Position numbers and translations under genes: made by a program
Notes under the pieces: generated by a model
Seen by the model: only the letters and a program-made list of their open reading frames with translations
Databases searched by the model: none
Told to the model about the DNA's origin: nothing
NCBI GenBank assembly: GCA_017640605.1
Contig: JAEPQH010000003.1
Location: 124,001 to 188,000 of the forward strand
Direction of reading: 5' to 3'
Source of the DNA: Balneolaceae bacterium
GTDB taxonomy: Bacteria; Bacteroidota; Rhodothermia; Balneolales; Balneolaceae
Length of the DNA: 64,000 nucleotides
In this document: in pieces, positions 8,160-16,608 of the stretch
How the letters are laid out: the number at the start of each line of letters is the position of its first letter
Position numbering within the stretch: the first letter of the stretch is position 1

Positions 8160-10052
8160 ATGAGTCTTAATTCTTTTACACTTTCCTCTATCATTTTTTT
8201 AGCCCTCATTTCATCGTCTTGTACAGATTCTGGTACCAGTATTATTGAGGACACAACATCAGAACCATTGGTAATGAATGAAGGATTTAAGGTGTTAATT
8301 GATTCCTCACATTTTCAGCTCTCATTTATACATGAATCTCACTTAAATAGCACTTTTGGTACCCCTTTTTACTCAACCGATATTTTCTGGCCAATGTTAG
8401 ATATTGATCTCTATTTGAATCAGCCGGATACAAGTTCGGAAATAAAAAAGCTTTTGATATTTAATGAGGATGGCCTGGGCTGGGAAATCAATAGAAACGA
8501 ATTAGATGAATTATTCCTAAACGGCACTTTTAAATTGGAGTTAAACAACCTTCAAATGAATTTATCCATCGTTAATAATGACCAATTATTTACAGTATGG
8601 TTTATAAATGATAAAAATGAACGTAGCGAAAACTATCAATTTATTGTGAAGGGTGACTTACCTTTTAAACTATCATCAGAAAATTATTGGTTATCTAGAG
8701 ATACGCTAGAGTTTGAAAACACTATGCTTCAAAACTCATACAACAATTATATACGAGGATATAATCCAATCACAGATTCCGACAATATTACCATTCAATG
8801 GCTTGATGATTCATATACTCAGATAGCAACGCTTCCAGTTAACTCGGAAGAATTTCAAACATCGGAAAATGAAAATATACATCATTTACAAACTCAGCCC
8901 AGCGCTTCAGAAATAGCATATAACTATACAACTTTTACTCAATACAGAACAAATTCAACTTATAGACTTGTAAGTGCTATTTCTCCAGTATTGCAGAAAC
9001 CAGGTGAAAATGTTTCCATATACAAAGTGGCAGAACATAATTTTCGGTTGCTACATCATGATAATACAGTTACAATTATTATTTCGCAGCACCCCACGCA
9101 GCCTAATGAGCTATCATCTTTAGAAGTATTCTCGAGTGCGATTGAAAATGAACGTATTCATCAAATTGATATTAATGGAAGCATCTACAACGACCTACTA
9201 AATGTTTATTTCGATGCTGACTTAAATACTATTTATTACTTTGATACTAATACCGAGCTCTACTATTTGGATTTAACAACCGGTGTACAAGACCAAGTAA
9301 ACGAACCGAATCATTTTGGTAATAGTTATACTGAAAAAATACTTCCTTATGGAGATCATCTTTTAATTGGAAAGGACAACATCTCTTACTTATTAAACAG
9401 AGAATCAAAAGAAACCTCTGTTATAAATAACTTTGGTATTTCAGGAGTTGACGCTAATTCCTTTTACTTCTCACCAATCGACACAAGCTTATATATCGCA
9501 GATAACAATCGTAGGTTTTATAAAATTAGAGTTACACAATCAGAAAACGTAGCTACAGCAAGTATTGAGAACTTTTATAACCCATACAATTCTTCTACCT
9601 CTTACGGCGGCAGACTTTTAAATCTGCATTTCGACACAAAAGACTCATTACTCATACATTCAAGTGGATTGGCATTATCAATTAAAAAAGAGAGCGCATT
9701 TACGGTAAATTCAATAACAACACTTCCGAATTTACAATCATATAGTTCAGTCTGGTTTGATAATGAACGCTCCTTAGTGGCTTACATTGATAACGGCTTG
9801 GTGAATAGGTACCTATATGATGGCTCAACATTTACTAAAGGGGGAACATTAAACTACTACCTACATCCATTTTCTATTCAGCCTCATCATTCTGACTCCA
9901 ATAAACTTATATTGTTAAGTCATTACTATCAAGGTTTCAATAGACCAAGAGCAGCATTGCTACATTCATATACTCTTGATGACTTCCAGACTAATACTTC
10001 TAATCTGAAAATCAATTTTGTGTATAAAGCTATGTCTCGCGTCAGGTACTGA
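8160..10052 (+). CDS. Large uncharacterised lipoprotein, beta-propeller-like
   Basis: 630 residues with an N-terminal export signal ending in a Ser-rich lipobox (ISSSC near residue 21), so probably an envelope lipoprotein. I recognise no named family. The middle and C-terminal parts contain repeated short beta-type segments with aromatic and Asp/Asn-rich turns, for example TIYYFDTNTELYYLDL and SLYIADNNRRFYKIRV, resembling blades of a propeller. A clear ribosome site GAGAAGG precedes the ATG. The coding sequence is noticeably AT-rich and rich in Asn, Ser and Thr compared with sucC beside it, consistent with a fast-evolving or acquired surface protein. It stands alone between wecB (divergent) and sucC. 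Confidence 0.7.
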   Translation: MSLNSFTLSSIIFLALISSSCTDSGTSIIEDTTSEPLVMNEGFKVLIDSSHFQLSFIHESHLNSTFGTPFYSTDIFWPMLDIDLYLNQPDTSSEIKKLLIFNEDGLGWEINRNELDELFLNGTFKLELNNLQMNLSIVNNDQLFTVWFINDKNERSENYQFIVKGDLPFKLSSENYWLSRDTLEFENTMLQNSYNNYIRGYNPITDSDNITIQWLDDSYTQIATLPVNSEEFQTSENENIHHLQTQPSASEIAYNYTTFTQYRTNSTYRLVSAISPVLQKPGENVSIYKVAEHNFRLLHHDNTVTIIISQHPTQPNELSSLEVFSSAIENERIHQIDINGSIYNDLLNVYFDADLNTIYYFDTNTELYYLDLTTGVQDQVNEPNHFGNSYTEKILPYGDHLLIGKDNISYLLNRESKETSVINNFGISGVDANSFYFSPIDTSLYIADNNRRFYKIRVTQSENVATASIENFYNPYNSSTSYGGRLLNLHFDTKDSLLIHSSGLALSIKKESAFTVNSITTLPNLQSYSSVWFDNERSLVAYIDNGLVNRYLYDGSTFTKGGTLNYYLHPFSIQPHHSDSNKLILLSHYYQGFNRPRAALLHSYTLDDFQTNTSNLKINFVYKAMSRVRY

Positions 10053-10143
10053 GCTTTAAACTACCTTTCATTTCTTCTGCTTTCTCGGTATTATTGCGCT
10101 CCCAAATTAAGCCAATAACAGAACGTATTTTTAGGACTTTTCC

Positions 10144-11349
10144 ATGAAAATTCATGAGTATCAAGCAAAAGAAATTCTCAAAAAATATGGCGTAGCCGTT
10201 CCCGATGGCATCGCCGCAACCTCCGTTGAAGATGCTGTTGAAGCAGCAAAAAAAATGGAAGCTAACGGAGCCACACTTTTTGTGGTAAAAGCTCAGATTC
10301 ATGCCGGTGGGCGTGGAAAAGGTCGCACTAAAAAGAATAATGCAAAGGGCGTAATCCTCTGCAAATCTGTAGAAGAAGTACGTGAAGCCGCAGAATCACT
10401 GCTGGGCGATGTATTGGTAACTATCCAAACCGGCGAAGAAGGACAACTAGTTCAAACTTTGTATGTGACTGATGGTGTGGATATTGCTAAAGAATTTTAC
10501 TTAGGAATTCTTCTTGATCGCGCAGTTTCTAAGAATGTAATTATGGTTTCTACCGAAGGTGGTGTAGAAATCGAAGAAGTTGCTGAAGAAACGCCTGAGA
10601 AAATCATCAAAGAGTGGGTTGAGCCGGGAATGCCGTTACAGGTAAATCAGGCACGTCATCTTGCATTTGCTCTAGGGTTAGAAGGCGAGGCTCTCAAAAA
10701 AGGAATCAAATTCATCATGGCTATTTATAATGCTTATGTTGAAACCGATTCTGATATGTTCGAAATCAATCCACTGATCCTTACTCCAGATAACGATGTG
10801 ATGGCACTTGATGCCAAAGTAACTTTTGATGGAAATGCATTATACCGTCATCCTGATTTGGCTGAGCTTAAAGATGAATCGGAAGAAGATCCATTTGAAT
10901 TAGAAGCTGCTAAATACAACCTCAATTACATCAAATTGGATGGTAATGTTGGTTGTATGGTAAACGGCGCCGGACTTGCAATGGCAACCATGGATATCAT
11001 CAAACTATCCGGTGGTGAGCCTGCAAACTTCCTGGATGTTGGTGGTGGAGCCAATGTTGAGACCGTAAAAAATGGTTTCCGAATTATCCTAGACGATCCG
11101 AATGTAAAAGCAATTCTAATCAATATTTTTGGCGGTATTGTTCGCTGTGATCGTGTTGCTAATGGAGTAATTGAAGCCGTAAAAGATCCGGAAATTGCTG
11201 AAAAAGTAGCAGATGTTCCAATTATTGTTCGGCTACAAGGAACTAATGCTGAGGAAGCAAAAGAGATTATCGACAACTCAGGCTTGAATGTGATTTCGGC
11301 AGTATTGCTGAAAGAAGCTGCCTCAGAAGTTTCGAAAGTGCTTGCTTAA
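10144..11349 (+). CDS. sucC: Succinyl-CoA synthetase (ADP-forming) beta subunit
   Basis: TCA-cycle enzyme subunit: binds nucleotide in an ATP-grasp domain and with SucD converts succinyl-CoA + ADP + Pi to succinate + CoA + ATP. MKIHEYQAKEILKKYGV at the start, VKAQIHAGGRGKG (nucleotide-binding), FEINPL, GCMVNGAGLAM, LDVGGGA and NIFGGIVRCD are intact over the usual roughly 400 residues. The partner sucD is not adjacent: the gene is followed by its own terminator and by the convergent bshA. It is about 90 bases downstream of the lipoprotein gene and probably has its own promoter. Confidence 0.97.
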   Translation: MKIHEYQAKEILKKYGVAVPDGIAATSVEDAVEAAKKMEANGATLFVVKAQIHAGGRGKGRTKKNNAKGVILCKSVEEVREAAESLLGDVLVTIQTGEEGQLVQTLYVTDGVDIAKEFYLGILLDRAVSKNVIMVSTEGGVEIEEVAEETPEKIIKEWVEPGMPLQVNQARHLAFALGLEGEALKKGIKFIMAIYNAYVETDSDMFEINPLILTPDNDVMALDAKVTFDGNALYRHPDLAELKDESEEDPFELEAAKYNLNYIKLDGNVGCMVNGAGLAMATMDIIKLSGGEPANFLDVGGGANVETVKNGFRIILDDPNVKAILINIFGGIVRCDRVANGVIEAVKDPEIAEKVADVPIIVRLQGTNAEEAKEIIDNSGLNVISAVLLKEAASEVSKVLA

Positions 11350-11374
11350 TCTCTGTATTAGCTGAGAATATTAA

Positions 11375-11405
11375 GGCGCTGAGTTTTACTTAGCGTCTTT
11401 TTTTT
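11375..11405 (+). terminator. Intrinsic terminator after sucC
   Basis: A 10-bp stem (GGCGCTGAGT with ACTTAGCGTC, two G-T wobbles) around a 3-base loop, followed by eight T. It overlaps the 3' end of the convergent bshA gene by a base or two and ends sucC transcription. Confidence 0.88.
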
Positions 11406-12543
11406 ATATTCGTACCAAGCCAGCACTAACCTGCATATAAAACTCTTCGTATGCAGCAACTACTTTATCCTGATTAAAAAGCTCAGCTCTGCGACGAGCA
11501 TTTTCTGATAATCGGTTATGAAGAGCCTCGTCAGTTAAAATATTTTTGGCATGTTCTGCCATACATTCGATGTCGTCTAAATCACAAAGATAGCCCGTTT
11601 CACCTTCAATGTTAACTTCCGGTAGCCCACCAATATTGGACGAAATCACCGGAACCGAACAACTCATAGCTTCTAACGCAGCTAATCCAAATGTTTCAGA
11701 GCCGGATGGAATCAGAAATAAATCTGCGATTGAAAGCACTTCCTCCACTTCATCTAATTTTCCAAGGAAACGAGTGTGTTCGCAAATACCCAAATCCCGA
11801 CATTGCTGCTCGGCTTTTTGGCGATCGGGACCATCACCCACCAAAAGAAGTTTAGCTTCAATGCCATGCTCTAAAATCTTAGCAAATACAGAAACTACCT
11901 CAGGAACACGTTTCACTTTTCTGAAATTGGAAACATGAACCACCACTTTTTCTCCATTAGGGCATATGGCTTTCTTGAAATGGCTTTTATTCGATTTTTG
12001 AAATCGATCTAAGTCGATGAAGTTTGGAATTACTTTTATATCCTGCTTGATATCGAAGTTTGCGTACGTTTCTCGCTTTAAGTAATCGGAAACGGCAGTT
12101 ACCCCATCACTCTTATCAATAGAAAACTCCACTACGTGTTTATAGCTTGGATCCCGCCCAACTAAGGTAATATCGGTGCCGTGTAGCGTAGTAACTACCG
12201 GAACAGAAATGCCGCGTTCGGCCATAATCTGCTTAGCTAAATATGCACTTGTTGCGTGAGGTAGCGCATAATGCACATGTAATAAATCCAGATTTTCGTA
12301 TTCGATAAGATTTACCATTTGCGAGGCTAACGCTAATGCATAAGGCGGATATTCAAATAAAGGATAGGAGTTGATGGATACTTCGTGATAGGAAATGTTT
12401 GAATCAAGCGTATCAAGCCGTGCAGGTCTACTGTAGCTTAATACATGAATTTTATGCCCTTTTGATGCTAATACCTTGGCTAATTCGGTAGCCACAACAC
12501 CACTCCCACCAAATGTGGGGTAACAAACAATACCTATATTCAT
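11404..12543 (-). CDS. bshA: N-acetyl-alpha-D-glucosaminyl L-malate synthase (bacillithiol pathway)
   Basis: GT4 enzyme that joins GlcNAc from UDP-GlcNAc to L-malate, the first step of bacillithiol synthesis. The N-terminus MNIGIVCYPTFGGSGVVATE is the hallmark of BshA, followed by LHVHYALPHATSAYLA, TTLHGTDITLVG, and the donor site SGSETFGLAALEAMS. About 379 residues from the ATG at 12543; an in-frame start 30 bases upstream (12573) would add a tail not seen in relatives. Tail-to-tail with sucC across a terminator. Other bacillithiol genes (bshB, bshC) are not in the window. It indicates bacillithiol as low-molecular-weight thiol. Confidence 0.93.
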   Translation of the reverse strand: MNIGIVCYPTFGGSGVVATELAKVLASKGHKIHVLSYSRPARLDTLDSNISYHEVSINSYPLFEYPPYALALASQMVNLIEYENLDLLHVHYALPHATSAYLAKQIMAERGISVPVVTTLHGTDITLVGRDPSYKHVVEFSIDKSDGVTAVSDYLKRETYANFDIKQDIKVIPNFIDLDRFQKSNKSHFKKAICPNGEKVVVHVSNFRKVKRVPEVVSVFAKILEHGIEAKLLLVGDGPDRQKAEQQCRDLGICEHTRFLGKLDEVEEVLSIADLFLIPSGSETFGLAALEAMSCSVPVISSNIGGLPEVNIEGETGYLCDLDDIECMAEHAKNILTDEALHNRLSENARRRAELFNQDKVVAAYEEFYMQVSAGLVRI

Positions 12544-12926
12544 AATCTCTTTTATTTGTGTAAAGGTACTCATCCTTTATGTTTCACGCGCAGCTAAAAA
12601 CAACCTTTAACACCAGCTTCAAGCTCAATTATTTCGATGATCACGGCTATTCTTTATATTTGCGCTTCTAAGAATCAACTTAATTTTATCAACCAATTAC
12701 CACACTATAATGTGTTCAAAAGGTTCATCCAAAGAAGAAAAAAATGAGCTAAATCGTTCAGCCATCGATGTATAGCTTAGTTACAACTTCGGAGTATGAA
12801 TTGGCCGTATAGGACATAATTTTCAAGTTTTAAAATGGATTTTGGATTTCCAACGCAATCACCTAACAAATAGTGAGTTTATTACCTGCGATTGGATAAG
12901 GAATCTCTTATTGTTGCGTACATTTT
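12544..12926 (+). promoter_or_regulatory. Intergenic region before the Bat operon
   Basis: About 380 bases between divergent bshA and the Bat genes. TATATTTG at 12655-12662 matches the TAnnTTTG promoter box but lies 265 bases before the first gene, which would leave a long leader. A 21-codon open frame begins at 12710 (MCSKGSSKEEKN...) but has no supporting evidence. No strong hairpin or known riboswitch was recognised. Confidence 0.3.
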
Positions 12927-13565
12927 ATGACATTTAAAGGCATTACATATCTGTTTTTACTTTTTGCGCTTATTGGGGCAACCAATGAGGATGCACGCAA
13001 AGCTAATGAAGCGTACGAAAACGCAGAATACGAATTGGCTGAAGAACTCTATCGATCGGCACTGGAAGCTGATCCCGAAAACGCCGATATCTACTTCAAT
13101 TTGGGAAACACACTGGCAAAACAAGGCAAAGTTGAAGACGCCATCCAAATGTATCTCGAGTACAGTGCCATGGTAACTACTCCCGAAGAAAAAGCTCAGG
13201 CAGAATATAATATTGGCACCGTTTTGTCAGAAAGCCAACAGTGGAAGCCGGCCGTTCAACATCTTAGAAATGCGCTGAAGTACAATCCAACCGATTCCGA
13301 CACAAAGCACAATTTTGAGCGTGCTTTGGCCGAAAGCCAAAAAGAGGAAGATGATCAGCAGCAACAGCAAGATCAAAATCAAGAGCAGGAACCTCCCAGC
13401 GAGTATGCCAAAGCCATGAAGAAACGAGCCGAGGAATTGGTGAGGCAACAACTTTATGGTGAAGCATTCCAGTTGATGCAACAGGCATTGCAAGTGGATC
13501 AAACGGTTCAAAATTACAATCAATTTATACAACGAATAGGAGCTGTAAGTGAAATCGATTCTTAA
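12927..13565 (+). CDS. TPR protein of the Bat (aerotolerance) cluster, BatC-like
   Basis: 212 residues with an N-terminal hydrophobic signal/anchor (FKGITYLFLLFALIGAT), then two or three tetratricopeptide repeats (DIYFNLGNTLAKQGKVEDAI, EYNIGTVLSESQQWKPAVQ), a Gln/Glu-rich linker near residue 145 and a final helical segment. TPR genes of this type sit upstream of batD/batE in Bacteroidota Bat operons, which are linked to aerotolerance or envelope function and of unclear mechanism. The 3' end overlaps the next gene by 17 bases. No von Willebrand-factor genes (batA, batB) or moxR precede it, which is unusual. Confidence 0.75.
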   Translation: MTFKGITYLFLLFALIGATNEDARKANEAYENAEYELAEELYRSALEADPENADIYFNLGNTLAKQGKVEDAIQMYLEYSAMVTTPEEKAQAEYNIGTVLSESQQWKPAVQHLRNALKYNPTDSDTKHNFERALAESQKEEDDQQQQQDQNQEQEPPSEYAKAMKKRAEELVRQQLYGEAFQLMQQALQVDQTVQNYNQFIQRIGAVSEIDS

Positions 13566-14091
13566 ATATTTATCCAGCTTTCTTTTGCTTGGTGTGATAT
13601 TTACTACACAAACCAGCCTTGCACAAAATGCTGAGGATTATTTTCATGATGGAGCTCAAACATTCATTAATGGAAATATCGAATCTGCGATAGCAAGAGT
13701 TCAGCAGGGATTATCCCAATTCCCAAATGATCCAAAATTGAACGAATTGTTAGCAAAGCTGGAAGAAGAACAAGAGAAGCAACAGCAGCAGCAACAGCAA
13801 AATCAACAGCAGGAAAACCAAAACGAAGATCAGGAAAATCAGAACCAAGAGCAGCAAAATCAAGAACAAGAAAATCAGGAAGAGCAAGAGCAGCAGGAAA
13901 ATGAGCAGAATGAAGAAAATCAGGAGCAAAACCCTGAGGAGCAGCAAGCTCAGCCTAAAGATGCACGTGAAATAAGTAAAGAAGAGGCTCAGAAAATTCT
14001 TCAGGCACTAGCTCAAAAAGAAAAAGAACTTCTCAAAGAATTTAAGAAGCAAAAAAAACAAGGATCTGCAACGCATGATAAAGACTGGTAA
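13549..14091 (+). CDS. batC: BatC-type periplasmic protein with long Q/E/N-rich tract
   Basis: 180 residues. A signal peptide (LSSFLLLGVIFTTQTSLAQ) is followed by one TPR-like unit (YFHDGAQTFINGNIESAIAR), then an extreme low-complexity Gln/Glu/Asn tract at about residues 68-140, and a conserved-looking end ISKEEAQKILQALAQKEKEL closing with KDW, as I recall for BatC proteins. GTG at 13549 is the start, with AGGAG six bases before it. Overlaps the genes on both sides by 17 bases, so strictly co-translated. The typical BatC seems to be divided here between this gene and the preceding one. Confidence 0.7.
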   Translation: MKSILKYLSSFLLLGVIFTTQTSLAQNAEDYFHDGAQTFINGNIESAIARVQQGLSQFPNDPKLNELLAKLEEEQEKQQQQQQQNQQQENQNEDQENQNQEQQNQEQENQEEQEQQENEQNEENQEQNPEEQQAQPKDAREISKEEAQKILQALAQKEKELLKEFKKQKKQGSATHDKDW

Positions 14092-15823
14092 ACGTATCGG
14101 TTTTATTTATTTGCTGATTTTTGCTTTAGGATTCTTGCCCAACGTTAAGGCGCAGGATATCTCGGTAAGTGCGGCCCTAACCGAAACAAATATTTTTGCA
14201 GGCGAATCGGTTCGTTTAGATGTCACAATTTCGGGACAATCGCTGAACTCCATAGATCGACCTAATATTCCAAATACTCCCGGTTTACGGTGGCTTTCGG
14301 GAAGTACCAGTCAGTCTACTAATTATTCTTACATCAATGGTCGCCCCTCTGTTTCTTACACTTATGGTTATTCGTTCATAGCACAAAATCCAGGCTCTTA
14401 TACTTTTCCACCTCTTCAAATTGAAGTAAACGGCGAGCAATTTGAAACCAAGCCAATCAATTTTAAAGTACTTGATCCGGAAACCATTGATCAAGGAAAT
14501 GCTGCCCGATCACCTGATATTTACGTACGTTTAGAACCGAGCACCGACAATCCAGTTGTGGGAGAGCAAGTAATTGCTAATGTGGTGCTTTATTTTAAAA
14601 GTGATGTCGAAGTATCATCCTATCAACCCTCACCAGGTTGGAAAGCTGAAGGGTTTTGGAAAGAAGATCTTGAAAATCGCCAGCAAGCTCGAACTACTTC
14701 TACTTTGATTAATGGCGTTCGTTATCAACGTGCGGTGCTCTTGCAGCAGGCAATTTTCCCAACTAAATCCGGCGAGTTAACACTGAGCCCATTCGAAGTT
14801 GTTGTGCAAGTACGGAAGCGAAATCGTCGCCGCGACATTTTTAGCTTTGGTTTAGGACAAGAACGCATGGAGCTGAATACACTACCTGTTACCGTAAATG
14901 TTCGTCCTCTCCCGGATGTTGATAATGCTGTATTTTCAGGAGCTGTTGGTAAATTCGAAATCTCCCGAACTCTTGAACCCAACGAAGCTTTTGTTGGTGA
15001 AAGCGTTGAAATTAATACCTCCATCACGGGACAAGGAAATATTCCCTTAATCGTGAAACCGGAATACGAATATCCCGAAGCTTTGGAATTGTACGATCCT
15101 CAGGAAAGCTCCTCCATCACCAGAAACAATCAGCAAATTGGCGGAAGTAAAACCTTTACCGACATCGTGATTGCGAGAAACGAGGGGGAGTATGTAATTC
15201 CCGAACAACGATTTGCCTATTACGATCCCGAATTGCGCCGATACCGAAATATCACCTTACCCTTGCTAACATTGGAGGTAAAGCGCGACCCCAGGTTAGT
15301 TAATTCAAGTGCCAACGAATATCGATTTGAAATTACTCCCATGACGGGACTCGCAAATTGGGTATCAAGCTCGCAGAATCATTTGCATCAAAAAACATGG
15401 GTTTGGTTTCTTTTGATTTTACCCATTGCCTCACTTGCAGGTGCTTTTGTAGTTCGCACGTATACCGAACGAATGAATAACGACAGCGCTTTTGCCCGTT
15501 CTCAAAAAGCGCGAGAAAAAGCACTAACTACATTATCTGAAGCAGTGAAAACCGAGGACATTAAATCAGGATATCATTTTATTGAGAAAGCACTGATTCA
15601 ATTCGTAACCGACAAGCTCGACTTACCACAAGCCGGTTTGTCTATCAAAGAATTAAGTGATGCCATTTTAACTAAAGGCGATGCTGAATCTGCACAAGAA
15701 TTGAAACGACTCCTCGATAAGTGCGAAACCATTTCTTATGCCCCAAATACGAGCCAAGAAGGTTTAAACGCCGACATCCAACGAGCTAAAGAGCTCATCA
15801 AAAAAGTGGGGAAAATCGCATGA
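14075..15823 (+). CDS. batD: BatD-family protein
   Basis: 582 residues: signal peptide ending KAQ near residue 27, a large periplasmic region of repeated immunoglobulin-like strands (VSAALTETNIFAGESVRLDV; LEPNEAFVGESVEI) and a single membrane helix around residues 448-466 (VWFLLILPIASLAGAFVV), followed by a cytoplasmic helical tail of about 110 residues. This is the BatD oxygen-tolerance layout (BatD family). It overlaps batC by 17 bases and batE by 4 (ATGA). Biochemical function is unknown; Bat proteins are proposed to act as an envelope complex. Confidence 0.88.
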   Translation: MIKTGKRIGFIYLLIFALGFLPNVKAQDISVSAALTETNIFAGESVRLDVTISGQSLNSIDRPNIPNTPGLRWLSGSTSQSTNYSYINGRPSVSYTYGYSFIAQNPGSYTFPPLQIEVNGEQFETKPINFKVLDPETIDQGNAARSPDIYVRLEPSTDNPVVGEQVIANVVLYFKSDVEVSSYQPSPGWKAEGFWKEDLENRQQARTTSTLINGVRYQRAVLLQQAIFPTKSGELTLSPFEVVVQVRKRNRRRDIFSFGLGQERMELNTLPVTVNVRPLPDVDNAVFSGAVGKFEISRTLEPNEAFVGESVEINTSITGQGNIPLIVKPEYEYPEALELYDPQESSSITRNNQQIGGSKTFTDIVIARNEGEYVIPEQRFAYYDPELRRYRNITLPLLTLEVKRDPRLVNSSANEYRFEITPMTGLANWVSSSQNHLHQKTWVWFLLILPIASLAGAFVVRTYTERMNNDSAFARSQKAREKALTTLSEAVKTEDIKSGYHFIEKALIQFVTDKLDLPQAGLSIKELSDAILTKGDAESAQELKRLLDKCETISYAPNTSQEGLNADIQRAKELIKKVGKIA

Positions 15824-16590
15824 GAAAAGTGACGTTTGTTCTTTTTGTAATTATCTGCGGGTTTCATTTCGATTCGGTGGCTCGACAAAATGCGCAGATC
15901 ATGTTCGATCAAGCAAATACCTTGCTTGAAGAGAATGATTTTATGGGAGCGCTCGATTCTTATCGAAATATTGTGGAGATCGGGGAGGTTTCAGGTCCAT
16001 TATTCTTAAATATGGGAATCGCCGCCATGGAAATCGACTCCATGGGATTAGCGAAATACTATTTCATTAAAGCGTCCCGATTTTCTGTTACCGAAGATAA
16101 AGCCTTGGAAGCGCTCGAGTATGTGTCCTCACAATTTAGCCGGCAATCTGCCATTTTACCCAAGCTTCCGTGGGACCGCGCCGTAGATCGCTTAAAAGTT
16201 GAAGTAGGTGCCACACGAATATTCTTTCTCGGTTTCCTGATGATTTCTATTTCGGTGATTGTAATTATTCTTAGCTGGTTTAAGAAATTCGAAATTCCCA
16301 AAAAGAATACGATCATCGGAACTGCAACAACGCTGAGTGTTTTAACTGTAATTCTGGCTTTTTATGTGGATTATGTGGATCAGCGCTACAAAGAAGGAGT
16401 AGTGATTGCCAAAGAAATTCCCGTTCGAACTAACCCAACAGAAAATGCTGATCTTGTGAGTATCGCGTATGAAGGATACTCAATTACCATAGACGCTTTT
16501 ACCAGTGAAAATGCCGAAGAATGGTATTACATTCGCCTAGGAAACGGACAATTCGGATGGATACAAAAGCCAGGTTCTAAATTACTTTAA
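15820..16590 (+). CDS. batE: BatE-type TPR and SH3-like protein
   Basis: 256 residues: signal peptide, a short TPR region (FDQANTLLEENDFMGALDSY), two membrane helices around residues 130-150 and 163-185, and a C-terminal bacterial SH3-like domain (EIPVRTNPTENADLVSIAYE ... GQFGWIQ). This order (TPR, membrane helices, SH3) is that of BatE in Bacteroidota aerotolerance operons. ATGA overlap with batD. It is the last Bat gene; the M20 peptidase starts 18 bases later and may be co-transcribed. Confidence 0.8.
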   Translation: MRKVTFVLFVIICGFHFDSVARQNAQIMFDQANTLLEENDFMGALDSYRNIVEIGEVSGPLFLNMGIAAMEIDSMGLAKYYFIKASRFSVTEDKALEALEYVSSQFSRQSAILPKLPWDRAVDRLKVEVGATRIFFLGFLMISISVIVIILSWFKKFEIPKKNTIIGTATTLSVLTVILAFYVDYVDQRYKEGVVIAKEIPVRTNPTENADLVSIAYEGYSITIDAFTSENAEEWYYIRLGNGQFGWIQKPGSKLL

Positions 16591-16608
16591 CGATCTAACT
16601 TTACAATC

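Noticed and set aside
12710-12775. 21-codon open frame upstream of the Bat operon
   Set aside because: Very short, no ribosome site and no similarity I can recognise.
13750-13947. Leucine-rich minus-strand open frame
   Set aside because: Artefact of the Gln/Glu/Asn codons of batC on the other strand.
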